From positions 1 through 64,000 of the forward strand of contig WTXD01000052.1 in assembly GCA_022496205.1 (NCBI GenBank): a stretch of DNA of 64,000 bases, given 5' to 3'. The position numbers and the translations under genes are program-made. Of this stretch, positions 45,801 to 57,870 are shown piece by piece. Position 1 is the first letter of the stretch. Each line of letters begins with the position of its first letter. Origin of the DNA: Gloeopeniophorella convolvens (lineage: Eukaryota; Basidiomycota; Agaricomycetes; Russulales). The notes under the pieces are model-generated. The model saw only the letters and a program-made list of their open reading frames with translations, ran no database searches and had not been told where the DNA came from.

Positions 45801-48800
45801 ACCCAGCTTTGGACAGCCTTCCAGATGAAGACCTCAATAAACTCTACGAACGCATCACTATGGTCAAGAGTATCCGCGATCACAATTCGAAGCATCGGCC
45901 CGAGAGTAGCCTAAGCCAGGCAGACGACGTGTGGAGCGAGTCTGGGCGTCCGTTTTCGAGCGACGCATTAACAGATGACACAAGTGTTGATGCGGGACCA
46001 AGTCATGGCAGTCCAGATGTCGACACTCTCAAAGAGGTTCAAAGCCAGCTGGAGACGCAACGACAAGAGTTCGAGTCACGCTTGCAAGCGATATCAGAGT
46101 CGACAGAAGCGGAAGATCTCAAAGAGGAGAAGGACCACATGCAGCACCAGCTGAAACTAGTCCAGATGCAGATGAGGCGCCTCCTCGATGCGCGCGCACG
46201 CGGGGAGGCGGAACTTGAGGCGGAGCAGTTCGAGCCAGTGATCTACTCTGCGAAGCAGCTGAGGCTGATGCGGAAAGTTCTGGACAAGTGGAGAGCCCAC
46301 CGCGCATTCTCAATGGCTGAGACCGTCCTCTCTGCTGCCGTCTTGATGAAGGAAGCAAACGTCATCAGGTGTGTGGTTTTATTTTCAGGCGCTCCTAGGC
46401 ACTGACTGCGGAGTTAGCAAGGAACTGGGCAAGGACGCTACTTACAACTTCACCGTTGCCTCTGGAGGATCATTGGCCGCTCCTACGTCATCTATTAACA
46501 CCATCGCCGGGCTGGACGAGTTTGGGGATGTTGCGGACCCTGTCTTGGCGTCGGCGACCCAGCCTACTGTCGCAGTCAAAGTTCTAGACAAACGGCACAA
46601 TGCTATCTACGTCTGGTCGCTGGACCGCTTACAGCAGCAGGTGCAGCGGATGCGCAACCTCACTTCCTTCATAGATCGCCCCTCATACTCTCAACACTTT
46701 TCATCCGAAGAACCCTTTTACAACTCTCCACCACCCGAGTACTCCTTCGTAGGTAACGCCCTGCTCTCACTCGCGCCCCTGTCTCGTCGACTTTCCTCCA
46801 CTTCCATTGTTCCTATCTTCTGCCGGTACACCGCTGAAGCCATCGGATCTTGCCGCGTGGACATCAAGATTGTTAACGTTGTGATGCCGTCCAAACATGG
46901 TCCTGGTTCCACCGCTTCTACACGCTCCTCCTCACCTGTGCCTGGAGTCCTTCCCACGGGTTGTAAACTGAGCTTCTTCTTGACCGTGGACGCCGTCAAG
47001 GGGTTAGCACCGCATGATTTCTCATCAGCCCACTTGCAAGTACGGCTATCCTCATTCGTGGGATCGAGTCTCAAGGCGGAGGAAGTCTACCACTCCAATT
47101 CGGTGGATTTAGACTCGTCCACACCATCTGACCTCAAATTTCGACGCAGCTTCTCCATTGTGGTTAACTCAAAGGTTCTCACCCACTTACGCCATGGCTA
47201 CGCCCCAATCGAGCTTTTCGCATCAATGCGGCCGCAGTACGTGGAAAGAATGGAACGCTGGGACGAAATGCGCGAGCAAAAAGCGTATCCACCTAACCGC
47301 TCTCCAGTCCCCAGCGACTCCAGAAACGGGAGCCCTCAGCCGATGCGCCGTTCCGAGACGGATTTCTTTATGGAACAGTCGCACGATGTCGTTGCCTGGC
47401 TACAAGTTCGTGAACTCGGCCCAGACGGACAATACGCGCCCGTCCCCGTGGTCTCACAGGGCACTCTGGACCCTGGCGCATTCAGCCTCCACCAAGGGCT
47501 ACAGCGACAGCTTGTCCTCACCATGACGTCGAACTCGGGGCGGCAGCTCCCCTGGACAGAAGTTGTCAAGGTTCGAGTGGGCAATGCTCGTCTGCTGGAT
47601 GCCAAGGGGCGTGTACACGAATCGTCGTCTCGGCCTCTCGTCACCCTTCCATTGCAGCAGGACCAGGCGGTCGAGTTCAGGCCGGATGGCTCTGGAGCCT
47701 TATCAGCGGAGTCGTTGTGGGATTCGAGCGTGCACAACTCGGTCCTGCTCAATAGGGTAACGCCAGCGAACCAGCGCGTGCTTCTTCAGGTGTTGTGGTC
47801 TATTGCTGTCGAGAGCTGCGCCGATCCAGTGCAGTTCTCTATGGACATGGCGATCACAATGCAAACGCGGGACGCCCGTCCACCTTCGCGCCTTATGGCA
47901 ATGCTCAGCTCCACAAGGATCTTGTCCAAGACTAGTAACGTTTTCCGGGTGCGGCTGTCACCCCCACTCACACGCTCACCGAAAGACCTCTGGCGGCTTG
48001 ACACATCCGAGAAGTACGTGCGCGGAGAAGAGGCGCTCGGGAGCTGGCGCCCACGTGGGATTGCTGTCGTCGAGGATCACACAAAGCTGGTTGCGATGGA
48101 GCGGCGTGCAGCAGACGTACAGGCGATACGCGTTATCCTCGCGAACTCCCCCATAGCTACACAGCCACCACAGGCGGATGCGGCCGTATGGGGATCGGAG
48201 AAGCTCCTCCAGAAATCCCTCGAGCTCTGGCAAAAACAATTTGGCCATCGTGGCGAGGTACGCCGTTCAAGTTCAGAGCCAGATGATTGCCTTTAGTATT
48301 GATACCTTCCCAGATCATCCTCAGCCAAGAGCCGGCCGAGCCGGAGAACGCGGCCAAACAGAGCTCAGTCAAACAGGACGTAGATGCGTCCTTGGAATCA
48401 CTGCAGCTTGTCTCTAGCACAAAGCTCGTCCCACGCAGGTATGCATGTCGTGAAGGATTGGATCCTTATGATGTCAACTCTACCTCACAGTGATGTTCCG
48501 ACGAAGAAGGGTCATCTTATGATTCTCATCGATGCAAACCAAGATATTTGGGAGAAGCGGTGGTTTGTGCTTCGGAGGTAATGTTCCTTTGATTCGCTCA
48601 CTCTTATTTCCGATTGTTCACACACTCAGAAGACCATACCTTCACGTTTACATGCATTCCAATGAACTCGAAGAAATAGCTGTCATTAGCTTGGATGGGG
48701 TCAACGTGGAGAGCAATGCAGAAATGGAGGCTCTTTTGGGAGTGAGCGGTGTACTCCCCTCTTGGACGCCTGACGCTGACTGGACCCCCAGAAACGCTTC

Positions 48801-48908
48801 ACCTTCACCCTATTCACTTCTTCCAACTCGCACGCACTTGCGGCACCTAGCTTCAAGGAGTTACAAGCATGGACAACTAAACTTGACCCCACACGTTTAC
48901 CATCTTGA
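42867..48908 (+). CDS. Kinesin-3 motor, Unc104/KIF1 type (motor, FHA, DUF3694, PH)
   Basis: Plus-end microtubule motor for vesicles and endosomes. Motor domain: [16 protein letters not shown]-loop [49 protein letters not shown], and neck region [20 protein letters not shown]. Next are coiled-coil sequence, FHA domain ([20 protein letters not shown] through [14 protein letters not shown]), the KIF1-type middle region, and a C-terminal PH domain ([20 protein letters not shown], ending LDPTRLPS). Over twenty exons and roughly 1,600 residues. The P-loop is cut into exons of 12 nt (43322-43333), 19 nt (43383-43401) and 11 nt (43528-43538); the FHA start is cut into exons of 21 nt (45004-45024) and 7 nt (45084-45090). 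The intron at 44620-44682 appears to be GC-AG. Confidence 0.95.
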
Positions 48909-49522
48909 TAGTCATGCTTTGTCACTAGTCGGTTTCTGGATGCCGGTTCATAGACCGTATATCATATCTTCATGGAATAGTATCATACCCCGTGTTTCCT
49001 ATCGCTCATTTATTTTCTAGAAGCCAACTTGCATGTATGTCTGCACATTATCTCACTCACGACATTACGATTCTTCACGAGCTGTAGTTGCGCAGTCTTC
49101 TAATAATTGCCTCCGCTGCCACTTAAACTTTCAGTGAGGGTGCTACCGCGTGCGAGGGTCCTTCTGTAAGAGTCTCCCGCATGTCATTGGGTGTGAAGCA
49201 CCGTTTTTATAACTCGAAGATGCATGTGTGTGAAGCCATAATGGTACGTTCGCGTAATCAACTTCGCGCGATGTCGCGCAAGTGCCGCATAACGACCTCT
49301 AGGATATATGCCTTTGGAAAGTACGACCCACCAACCGCCGACTACATACAATCCTCCTGGTAGCTTCGCAGAAGCGGTTTCTCTGCCAGAAAGAAGGGAA
49401 TAACCCTTCCGATGTTGGTGTGGACTCCGCGCGGGCTATCGTTAGCCCATCTCAGGTACCGCAGACAACTGAGCCAAGGCGACAATTCGTGCGGGGAATA
49501 CAGGCCCCAGGATAATTCACTA
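48909..49522. other. Convergent 3' spacer
   Basis: Between the kinesin stop and the desaturase stop. No gene supported. Confidence 0.5.
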
Positions 49523-51338
49523 CTAACGACTGTCTTCGTCGGCGTCGCCTGACCCCGGCGCACCGGTTCCATCCGGGCCAATTGCATCACGCCGGCAGTC
49601 AGCAGGCCCGCTCGGGGGCGAGGCATGGTCCACGACTTCCCATCTTTGCCACGGCGCACGGCAGCCGCGTTGTGTGCTGGCAACATCGGAAATATGCTGC
49701 GATCCGCCATGCAATACGCCAACACGCATTCCCGAAAGGAGCTGACCTCCGAAATCAGCGTTGATTCGGCTGAGCAGCCACAGAAGGCTGATGGAATGGG
49801 AGACGCAAGGGAGACGTACGTTGTGCGCCGCGTTAGAGTGCGAGTACACACCGCCCATGAAAATGGTTGTCGCATCTTTGCCAAGATACGCAGCTAACAT
49901 GCTGCGTCCACCTGGGTGATCATCGAGGAAGTGCGAGACGTCGTGGATGAAACCACCAATCAGGACGAGCGCTCGTTGACCGGACTGTTCTTGATCTAAT
50001 GTAATTTATGGACATGAGACCGGTTGAGAGATGGTTCTATTTAAAAAACTCACAGCTATCCCAGCTTATCACTGGGAGATACGCCGGGTCTGGAGGCTTG
50101 GTGAGGGAATCCTGTTCACGCTTGAGGCGCTTCAGCTGCATCGACAGCTTCCCTTTCCTGATTTCACCCGAAGGAAAGACTTTCAGATGCGACGCAAGTC
50201 CCACAATCGAGCACATGGAAATGAACCACTTTGTGGGATCGTACTGATACCACTTTACTGCATTCCGGTAGTCCATCGGGAACTGGTGATGGAAGTTGTG
50301 GTAGCCTTCACCGAGGGTTAGTATAGCAGTGAAGAAATGGTCTCTTGGAGATAGCCTGTCGTCGTATGTGGTCTCTCCGAAGTAGTGGGCGACTGAATTG
50401 ACGCTAAAGACAGACTGGAGGGATCGCGGAGTCAATCAATTTGGCCTTCCCTGGTGGAGCGAGAAGAGAAGTCCACTGACGTGGTGAACAAATAGTAGTC
50501 TTGCGAAGCAGGCATAGAAGAAGCCACCGCGCCAATCGCCCCAGAGATAGCCGGGTAATGAAGCCGGGATGACGAAACCGAACAGGAAGGCGATGTGAAA
50601 GTAACGGCGATGCTGCCATGTCACTACTGTATTATTCTTGAGGTCGCTTATATCAGCTGCGCCGGGTTTCACAAGGGGCTTCAGGAGCATCCAGCCTATA
50701 TGTGTGTACCAGAAGCCATGGTGCGCGCCGTAAGGGTCTAAATCTGTGTCCGTGTACCTGCAACGCGTGGTTTATACGTGTGCCGGGATGGGGGGGACGG
50801 AGCAAGGTACCTGTGATGTGCTCGGTGCCCTCGCGCCCACCAGCGGATGGACCCTTGGATCGCGGCTCCACCAGTGACTGCGAGGAAGTACTGAAGAACA
50901 GGTGATGCGTTATATGATCGGTGAGCCCACAAACGGTGGTAACCTGTTCCGTGTCAGTGAAGAATACAAAGATATGATGACCTCAAGCACCTGCAGTTAT
51001 GCCTAGTCAAGGCAATTATGAGTGCTTATAATCTCGAAGGCAACATACATTGAAAACTTACCGAGCATGTTCATAATATAAAGTATTATACAGAACAGCA
51101 AGGTTTTCACCGTCATTGTCGTGGTATACGCCCCATACAGCGTGACCAATGGTAAAGAAATCTCCACCAATAGATTAAACCACCTGATGCGGAGAATATA
51201 CTCCTGCAGCCATCGAGAGTGCGGGCCGTTGAGATGCAAGGTGACGGCCCGGTCATCGGGGACAATTTTCGGTTTGTGACCCACCTCGAGGCTGGGGGCG
51301 CGCTGCTTTTTGCCTTCACCCGTTACTGGAGTCACCAT
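49523..51338 (-). CDS. Delta-9 acyl-CoA desaturase with C-terminal cytochrome b5 domain
   Basis: ER membrane enzyme that puts the first double bond into palmitoyl- or stearoyl-CoA (OLE1 family). The three histidine boxes are present: [18 protein letters not shown] and [11 protein letters not shown]. Hydrophobic segments flank them ([34 protein letters not shown]). The C-terminal cytochrome b5 domain has [17 protein letters not shown] and [12 protein letters not shown]. The start is ATG 51338; roughly 500 residues. A 12-nt microexon at 50991-51002 codes for GITAG just before the first His box. The tail after VLHGG is longer and more polar than I expect, ending at TAG 49523. Confidence 0.93.
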
Positions 51339-53229
51339 GGCTGCTGTGGGATAAGTGGGTGAAAAGGAATGAGGGGTTCCAGGGTGTATTACTTACGGTG
51401 TGGTGTTTGTCCCCCTATATGAGTGTATATCTGGCGATGAACTGTCTCCACTCTATCGTCGGGTCTGTCGCAAAAGGAAACCAAAATAAGGGGCCCCGTA
51501 TGAGGGGGTCGTGTCCAGAGTAAGAAGATAACTTGGTGATTCGAAGGCGAGGTCAGTCTCGAGGCCGGTGCCAGAGTAGACCGGTTAGTTGCCCCGAACA
51601 AGCGAGCTCTCACGCAATGAACCACTACGTGATTATATACATGGTTGAGATGCTGCATAGATTCCCTAGTCTGGAAAGTATCCCGAGGTTGCCTCGCAGC
51701 CACAGCACATTAATGATGGGAGCCAAATCCCTTCGTTGCTGGGCTGGACTCGACTGGGCCGCATAGGCTTTCGTGGGATCCCTTAGAGGTCACTATGAAA
51801 CTATAAAGCTCTCACTTTCGGGGTCCATAGCTATGGTCCGTCTCTTGGGAATTGCGAGTGCATGGTGTATCATTAAAGGACTCGTCGGACCTGGACCTGA
51901 ACGGGCGTGGGCCATAGCAAATGCAGGAGTCCTCAGGCCCTTGGCAGACCTTGGCAGACACGCCCTGACGCGCCCGGACATAGCCGGTGTTGGCGGGGTA
52001 GAGCGGAAACCCAAGCTGAGATGAGATGATGCACTCGCGATCGGACTGGATCCCCAATTTGCGAGGCAAGCCGTCGGGACTACCCGTCGGTCCTGTATGC
52101 CGGGAAGTGCAGGAAAGGGCCTGAGGTCTGAGAATTTGCAATCTGCTGGAACACCTGGTAACACCCGTGAAGATTACCGGAGCGGGGAATCTTCCCAGCC
52201 TCGACTGACACGCAACTTAACTTCTGGTACGACATCGCCACTGGATTGGTAGCCCTCAATACTAATCAAGTAGAGAGGAACGCCGCCATTGACCAGATCA
52301 GCAAACCATCATCATCATACAGGATTTCGAACTCCGGCCCCGGGAAAAGGACGCTGAAACCGAAGGCCAAATCGTCGCGATAAGTGGCACTGCCAACTTC
52401 GTTTATCTTTCGGCATTGACGGGCTTACGGGTACATGTTTCCAGAAGACACCTAGGCTAGCGACTGACCAGTGACCACACCGCATGCAACAAGGAAGACT
52501 CACCTCGTGTGACGAGGCACCTACGCGCGGGCCCGCGTAGCCCGTGTGCTCCAAAGGACAAATTCTACGGGCACTCCCCACTTGCTCCCCACCCCGCAGC
52601 GTCCGGGAACTACAGCTACCATGCCTGCGGTGTCGCATCTCATTTCACCCCGTACCTACAACTGCCTTTCTCACCACTTGGCTACATATCTCACAACCTG
52701 ACCCACATATACTCACCTGGAAGAAAGGGCCGATAGTTACCGGCCGATTCGTGCCCTTTTGCCTGGGAAAAACCTGCGCCTCAAGTTCTCTCAGCTGTAT
52801 CTGGGATTCGGTGCCCTCACTGCGTGTACCCTACACAAACGTCGCTCCGACCGAAAACCTTGCTAACCTCGGAATTCTTCCTGAGATTGGATCGGGTATA
52901 AGGACCGGGGCCTTGAAGTGGCTCTCCTTCTTTCTGCCTTCGCCTTCTGGAGTGACTTTGCCGAACGGAGCCCCTCCACTTGACGTATCGGGAATTGGCG
53001 TGCACTCGCTTCTTCCCCTTGCACATGAGTAACCATTCTCATACATCACAGAAATTGTAGTTCCCATTGACTGCATCTCGGGTTCTCATGCGGAAGGACC
53101 TCCTCGACCATTATGAAACTTCCAACGTGGTGGCTCCAAGTTAGCAGTGCAGGAGGAACTGCGTCCTATAAAGCCCAAGGACCTCTCTGCAGGACGCTTT
53201 ACAACCAGCCTTTTGCTCCCTCGACAGCT
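51339..53229. other. 1.9-kb divergent spacer between desaturase and CFA-like gene
   Basis: No coding frame here has a recognisable domain. The region holds the promoters of both lipid genes. It is longer than other divergent spacers in the window (about 240-400 bp), so it may contain a missed exon of the CFA-like gene or separate regulatory sequence. No repeat or RNA gene recognised. Confidence 0.4.
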
Positions 53230-55252
53230 ATGGATTCTGTATCCGGACCCACAGCCCTTCATGCCTTCTCTTTCAAAGTGCTGGCACCAGGCTCGTACCA
53301 CCTTCTCCCGAGCTCCCGGTCGCTGTTCACTGCTTTTGGTAAGTTAAGCGCTCTCCAGTTCACGCTAGTTGGTCAGGGTGAATCATAGCTTGACAGCCAG
53401 GAACTCAATCTTGACGGCTCTCCGGCAAGCTGTTATAGTTGGCTATCTAGAGATAGAGGAGTCTGGCGAAACTTACCATTTTGGCCGCCCGGGAAAGAAT
53501 TCGAGCTGCGTCCGTTTCACGGTGGTGAACGAAGCCTTCTGGTCGCAGGTACTACTGTAAGCGATCACTACTCCACTTTCACGGTGCCGCTGAAGCGCGT
53601 TTGAGTCGCGGTGATCTAGGTTGTGCGTTGCAATCACTCTCAGACCATCTGACCCGGTGACTGAGCGAGCCTCCGCAGTCAGCGAGTCATACATGATTGG
53701 CGACATCGAACTAGATCCTGAGAGTTTGGAAAGCGTGATGAATGCAAGTGCCTTTTCTCATCGGTCTCTGCCGCAGCCTGACATGATCAACTCTGTTCTC
53801 TAGCTCTGGCTCGAGAACGAGTCTGGAATGGCCGGTCTCACCTCCGTGTTCAGGCGCATCAGCTCGGCAATGTCCGGCTTGTCGAACGCACTCTTCGGGC
53901 AAACGCGCGCCAACGCACGGCTCAATGTCATTGCTAGTTATGACCAGTCCAACGAACTTTTTAAGGTGTGCCCCTGGTGCTATCTGTGGCACCCCTGCTG
54001 GAGCTAGCTCATTGGCTCCAACTAGGCCTTCTTGAGCAAAGAAATGATGTTCTCCTGCGCCCTATGGAGTGATGAAGAGGGCGGCGTACACGGTGACCTG
54101 CAGCCTCGGATGGGTAGGCACCACACCGAGCTCGATGTGGCACAGCTGCGGAAGATACATTATGTCCTTCGGAAGGCACGTGTCAAACCTAGGCAACGCA
54201 TCTTAGAAATCGGGACCGGCTGGGGTGCTCTTGCCATAGAGGTCTGCTGGTACTCGCCTTCCTGGGACCACATGATTGACCAACTGCGCGCATGCTGACC
54301 AGGCTGCACGAACCTATGGTTGTGAAGTTGACACGCTCACGCTATCAATCGAGCAAAAAAGGCTTGCCGAAGAGCGCATACGAGAAGCCGGGCTTGAGGG
54401 ACTCATCCGGGTTCACCTTATGGACTACCGCGAGGCTCCACCGGATTTTGAAAAAACGTTTGACGCCTTCATCAGTGTTGAGATGCTGGAAGTAAGTTTC
54501 GACTAATGATCACCTGGCGCATACCTCTAATGCTATACGTCGTAGCATGTTGGCCCGAAGGTAAACGCCTCGCTTCATTCAATCCGCTCACAGGGTATGC
54601 CAAATTAAAGAATCCTGCTCTAGTATTACGCAACATATTTCAAAATCATGGATAACGTGCTCAAATTGAGAAATGCGACTGCTGTGGTAACGTGTTCAAC
54701 TTTCCCAGAGTCCAGATACTCGGATTATCAGTGAGCAGTTCTTCGTCACCGGTGCCCGACAATGTGGATATCTGATACCTCAAAAGGGCTGAAGATTTCA
54801 TGAGGAAATACATATGGCCAAACTCATGCCTTCCTTCCGCGACAATCCTGATTAACGCTGCGAATGCGGCGTCACAAGGACGCTTCACTCTCGAGGGTGT
54901 CGAAAACCATTCTTCGCGTGAGTGTGTGGATCGTCGTGGCCATTTCCGCTCTAATGTGTGAGCCAGACTACCCGAGGACGCTCCGAGAATGGGACAGGCG
55001 CTTCGCGGCGAATGTCACACCAGAAGTCCTTGCCAAGGATTTTCCCAGCATGACGAGGGATCCCGTAATGTTTGAGACGTTCCGCCGCAAGTGGCGGTAC
55101 CTGTTTGCCTACGCTGGCGCGGGCATGGCACAGGGATATCTCACTTGCCATATGTTGACATTCATTCGCCCTGTAAGTGCATGCTCTCAACAGCTCCTGC
55201 TTTCGAATCATTGACTTTTATCCTCAAATAGAACGATTCCCCTTATCAATGA
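53230..55252 (+). CDS. Cyclopropane-fatty-acyl-phospholipid synthase-like methyltransferase
   Basis: SAM-dependent enzyme that adds a methylene (or methyl) to double bonds of acyl chains. Clear blocks are LWLENESGMAGLTSVFRR, DQSNELFKAFLSKEMMFSCA, the SAM-binding loop RILEIGTGWGALAIE, and TYGCEVDTLTLSIEQKRLAE. After these come AFISVEMLEHVGPKYY, RKYIWPNSCLPSAT and TLEGVENHSSHYPRTLREW. Unspliced, the gene looks broken by stops, but short introns restore one frame. Very small exons occur at 53606-53619 (14 nt) and 54546-54560 (15 nt). The intron at 53744-53803 appears to be GC-AG. The stop is TGA 55250-55252. The first exon is uncertain: ATG 53230 (DSVSGPTALHAFSF) is my best guess; everything from about 53400 on is firm. 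Roughly 460 residues. Confidence 0.83.
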
Positions 55253-56822
55253 AAATTTTTACGCCGGTCTACCGACTTTGTACCCCGTTGTCTTGGGATT
55301 GCCATCGACTCTACCCCAATTCCGTGATATTTATCTCTTTATTATTTGCGATGGTAGCTTGGGGACATGAGTGCGCCCAGTTGTCCATTGCTTACGCTAT
55401 TGAACTTTGAGTATTCTTCGTCGCGAAACCCACATGCCTTGCGTGCTCCAAAGACACGCGCACAGATATTACTCCAGGACTTGAGCGCAACTGCGAAGCT
55501 GAAGACGCAGGCACACCGATCGGGTGAACCACGTGTCGGAAGCGGGAGCGTAAAGCCGCACAGCCCTCGTCTTCCATATTGTGGTGGGAACTATGGCCGG
55601 GCAAAGTCTGTCACGGGTAAGCCGAGTGGAGCGCTTCTATTATTTCACCTCAACGAAGGACGCTAGATATGCGCCCGGGGGGGGGGGGGGGGTGGTCTGA
55701 GAAGTGAAGGTACATCGCGGGTCTTTGGGCGCACGTTAAAGTCGACCATCAGCATCCGTGTCAGGCCTCGCCTAGCCTACCGGTCTAGGTTCAGGGGTTC
55801 GCGAGCGGAACCTGTTATTGCCTATGCGCAGGTGCGCTGGCAGGCCAATGGGGTCGCTGCCAACACCTTATGAGAAAAAGTCAAAGGTTCGGAAGAAGGA
55901 TCTTGTCGGTGCAAGCAAGCGGCAGCAGTATATGACGAACTGATAACGGGGTACATAGAGATCCTGGGGCGCTATACGTACACCGAGAAGAGGATGATTT
56001 GGTGCTGTGCCTCTCACCCTTGAGGCTCAGAAGCAGGGTCCGAGTCTAGCTTCCCGCTCCTTCAAGATGCGAATAAGCCACGGGCAGTTGGATGATGGAA
56101 AATACGACACCGCGATGGTTTGAAAGTGGGTTGTCAGTATGGTGCTCCGCTCGGGTTGAACGTCGTGTGTGCTTCTAGGAAATGCGCATGAACTTCACGA
56201 CCGAAACGGGACCCGACAGGCCCCCTTGGGGGACGTTCCTGGGCCCGAGCTCAACGAATTGAAGATAACCCGTATCGAGGGACTAGATCATGACGGCATT
56301 CGCCTTTTGCATTGCTTCAAGATTCGAACAAACAAGGGACAGTCATGGAAGAATGGAGACGGAACTCGGACACCCGTGTTAGATTCAGAAAGTTCAAGCC
56401 GAGTGCGTGGCAGCGAACAGTGCTGGGTTCTTGCTACTCCGCAATGCAATCACTGCGTGGTTTCATTCACTCTGCCAACTCTGGGTCCGGAGTTGGATAG
56501 TCGGACATACGCATCCGAATGCCATTAGTGGCGCGGTCCCGCAAGTGGCGCGTCCAAGTCTAGTTGAAGGTGCGGGAATCAGGAAAAGGAAAATGGGATC
56601 GTGAGACGGCCAGAAGGACAATGGTCACCCGCCTTCAATCACGAAGGCAAACCTTCCTTCCCGGTTCCCCGTAAGTTCTTGGCTCGGGAGATGCCTGTGG
56701 TCCCGCAGGCTGGGATTCCAAGGGCCCTGGGGGATGCGGCAGCTTAAGCGAGTCACTCCGCGCCGAGCTCCTCAGATACAGTAGATCCTACGCGGTAGAA
56801 GACCCGTTACTGAAGGGAAGGA
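55253..56822. other. 1.6-kb spacer with poly(G) tract
   Basis: Between the CFA-like stop and the ARL2 stop. Several short frames but no recognisable protein and no clear coding bias. The striking item is an uninterrupted run of 16 G at 55677-55692. Could be decayed mobile DNA, but I find no ends. Confidence 0.45.
55677..55692. repeat. Poly(G) tract, 16 nt
   Basis: Sixteen consecutive G preceded by CCC. Such a run can form G-quadruplex-like structures and is hard to sequence, so its exact length may be an assembly artefact. Confidence 0.7.
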
Positions 56823-57704
56823 CTAAGGTACGACGGAAGGGAGTTTCTCCGGTAATGAAACCGCAGTTCTTGCATCTGCAAGGGTGCTATAGTAGAGGCG
56901 ACTAGCCACTTCACCAACAACCCAATTGAGTCCATCAAGCAGATTATATCCGGTCACTGCACTGCACGAAACGATGTTCCACTGGTGGGATTTGATACCT
57001 GGAAGATCCAACGCCTTGACGCCCCGAGTCAGCTGAAACCGCCTCCAACAGGTAGCGTAGGTGAACTAGCCTGCTCTATCTCTCTGTCCGTCATAGAGCC
57101 TTGGATATCTTGTTTGTTGGCAAAAACAAGTAACGATGCACCGGCCAATCTCTAGAGAGTCGGGTCATATCTGACAGGACGCACAACGAAGTGAGCAAGT
57201 GGATGCGTACGTCTTCGAGGAGGAGGCTGTGCAACTCTTCCTTGCAGTCGTTCATGCGGAGCCTGTCACCAGAATCGACGACCCAGACGAGTCCATCTGT
57301 TTGTTCAAAGTAATTTCTCCAGTAGGGTCGAAGTGTTCGTTGACCACCCACGTCCCCTTGACCCCTTCAGACAAGGCGTGGACGCGCGAGCTAATCTCAC
57401 AAACATATATTCAGGGTGTAGCTTGACGGTTTTAGGATCATCGGTCACGGTTGAGAGCATTGAAGCAGAGACACATCTTACCGGCCATGCACAAAGGTCT
57501 TGATATTGAATCCCAATGTCGGGCTCACGGTTGTGATATCTTCTCCGTTCAATTTCTTCAATATAGTGGTCTTTCCAGCATTGTCGAGACCACTGATAGA
57601 AGTTCGTATCATCGAGACTCCGAGCTTGAGGCGACTTACAGGAAGAGAAGCCTCATTTCCCTCTCCTTCCGACGATTCTTCCGGATGATGGTGAGCAGTC
57701 CCAT
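56823..57704 (-). CDS. ARL2: ARL2 small GTPase (Alp41-type)
   Basis: GTPase that works with tubulin cofactor D in making tubulin dimers. Starts at ATG 57704: [20 protein letters not shown], then, after an intron, [19 protein letters not shown] (P-loop), [10 protein letters not shown] (switch I), [19 protein letters not shown] (switch II) and FANKQDIQG (NKxD). The end is [20 protein letters not shown] with the SCSA motif. About 186 residues, normal. One exon is only 17 nt (57405-57421). The intron at 57015-57070 begins GCTAGT and ends AG, which suggests a GC-AG intron with a poor 5' site; a coding GCGTTGGATCTTCC start after it fits the family. It is divergent from eIF5B with 166 bp between ATGs. 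Confidence 0.93.
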
Positions 57705-57870
57705 CTTGAGTGTACTGCGGGAAGTGGGGGGGACACAAGGAAGAGCGTGGACGAAACTTGTTGCCGCGCTTCGGCACCGGCTCCAATCCTGACTCCGGGG
57801 TCTCCCCGCTAATCCTGTCACGTCCTACGCTCTCTGCACATACTGCCTCGTGCACTCACTGCGTCAAATC

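Noticed and set aside
53230..55252. CFA-like gene seemed to be a pseudogene with several stops and frameshifts
   Set aside because: Short introns, including one GC-AG and exons of 14-15 nt, restore a single frame that matches the family through the whole catalytic part.
56169..56604. Overlapping ORFs of 119, 62 and 65 codons in the ARL2/CFA spacer
   Set aside because: Three frames open by chance over the same bases with no recognisable protein.
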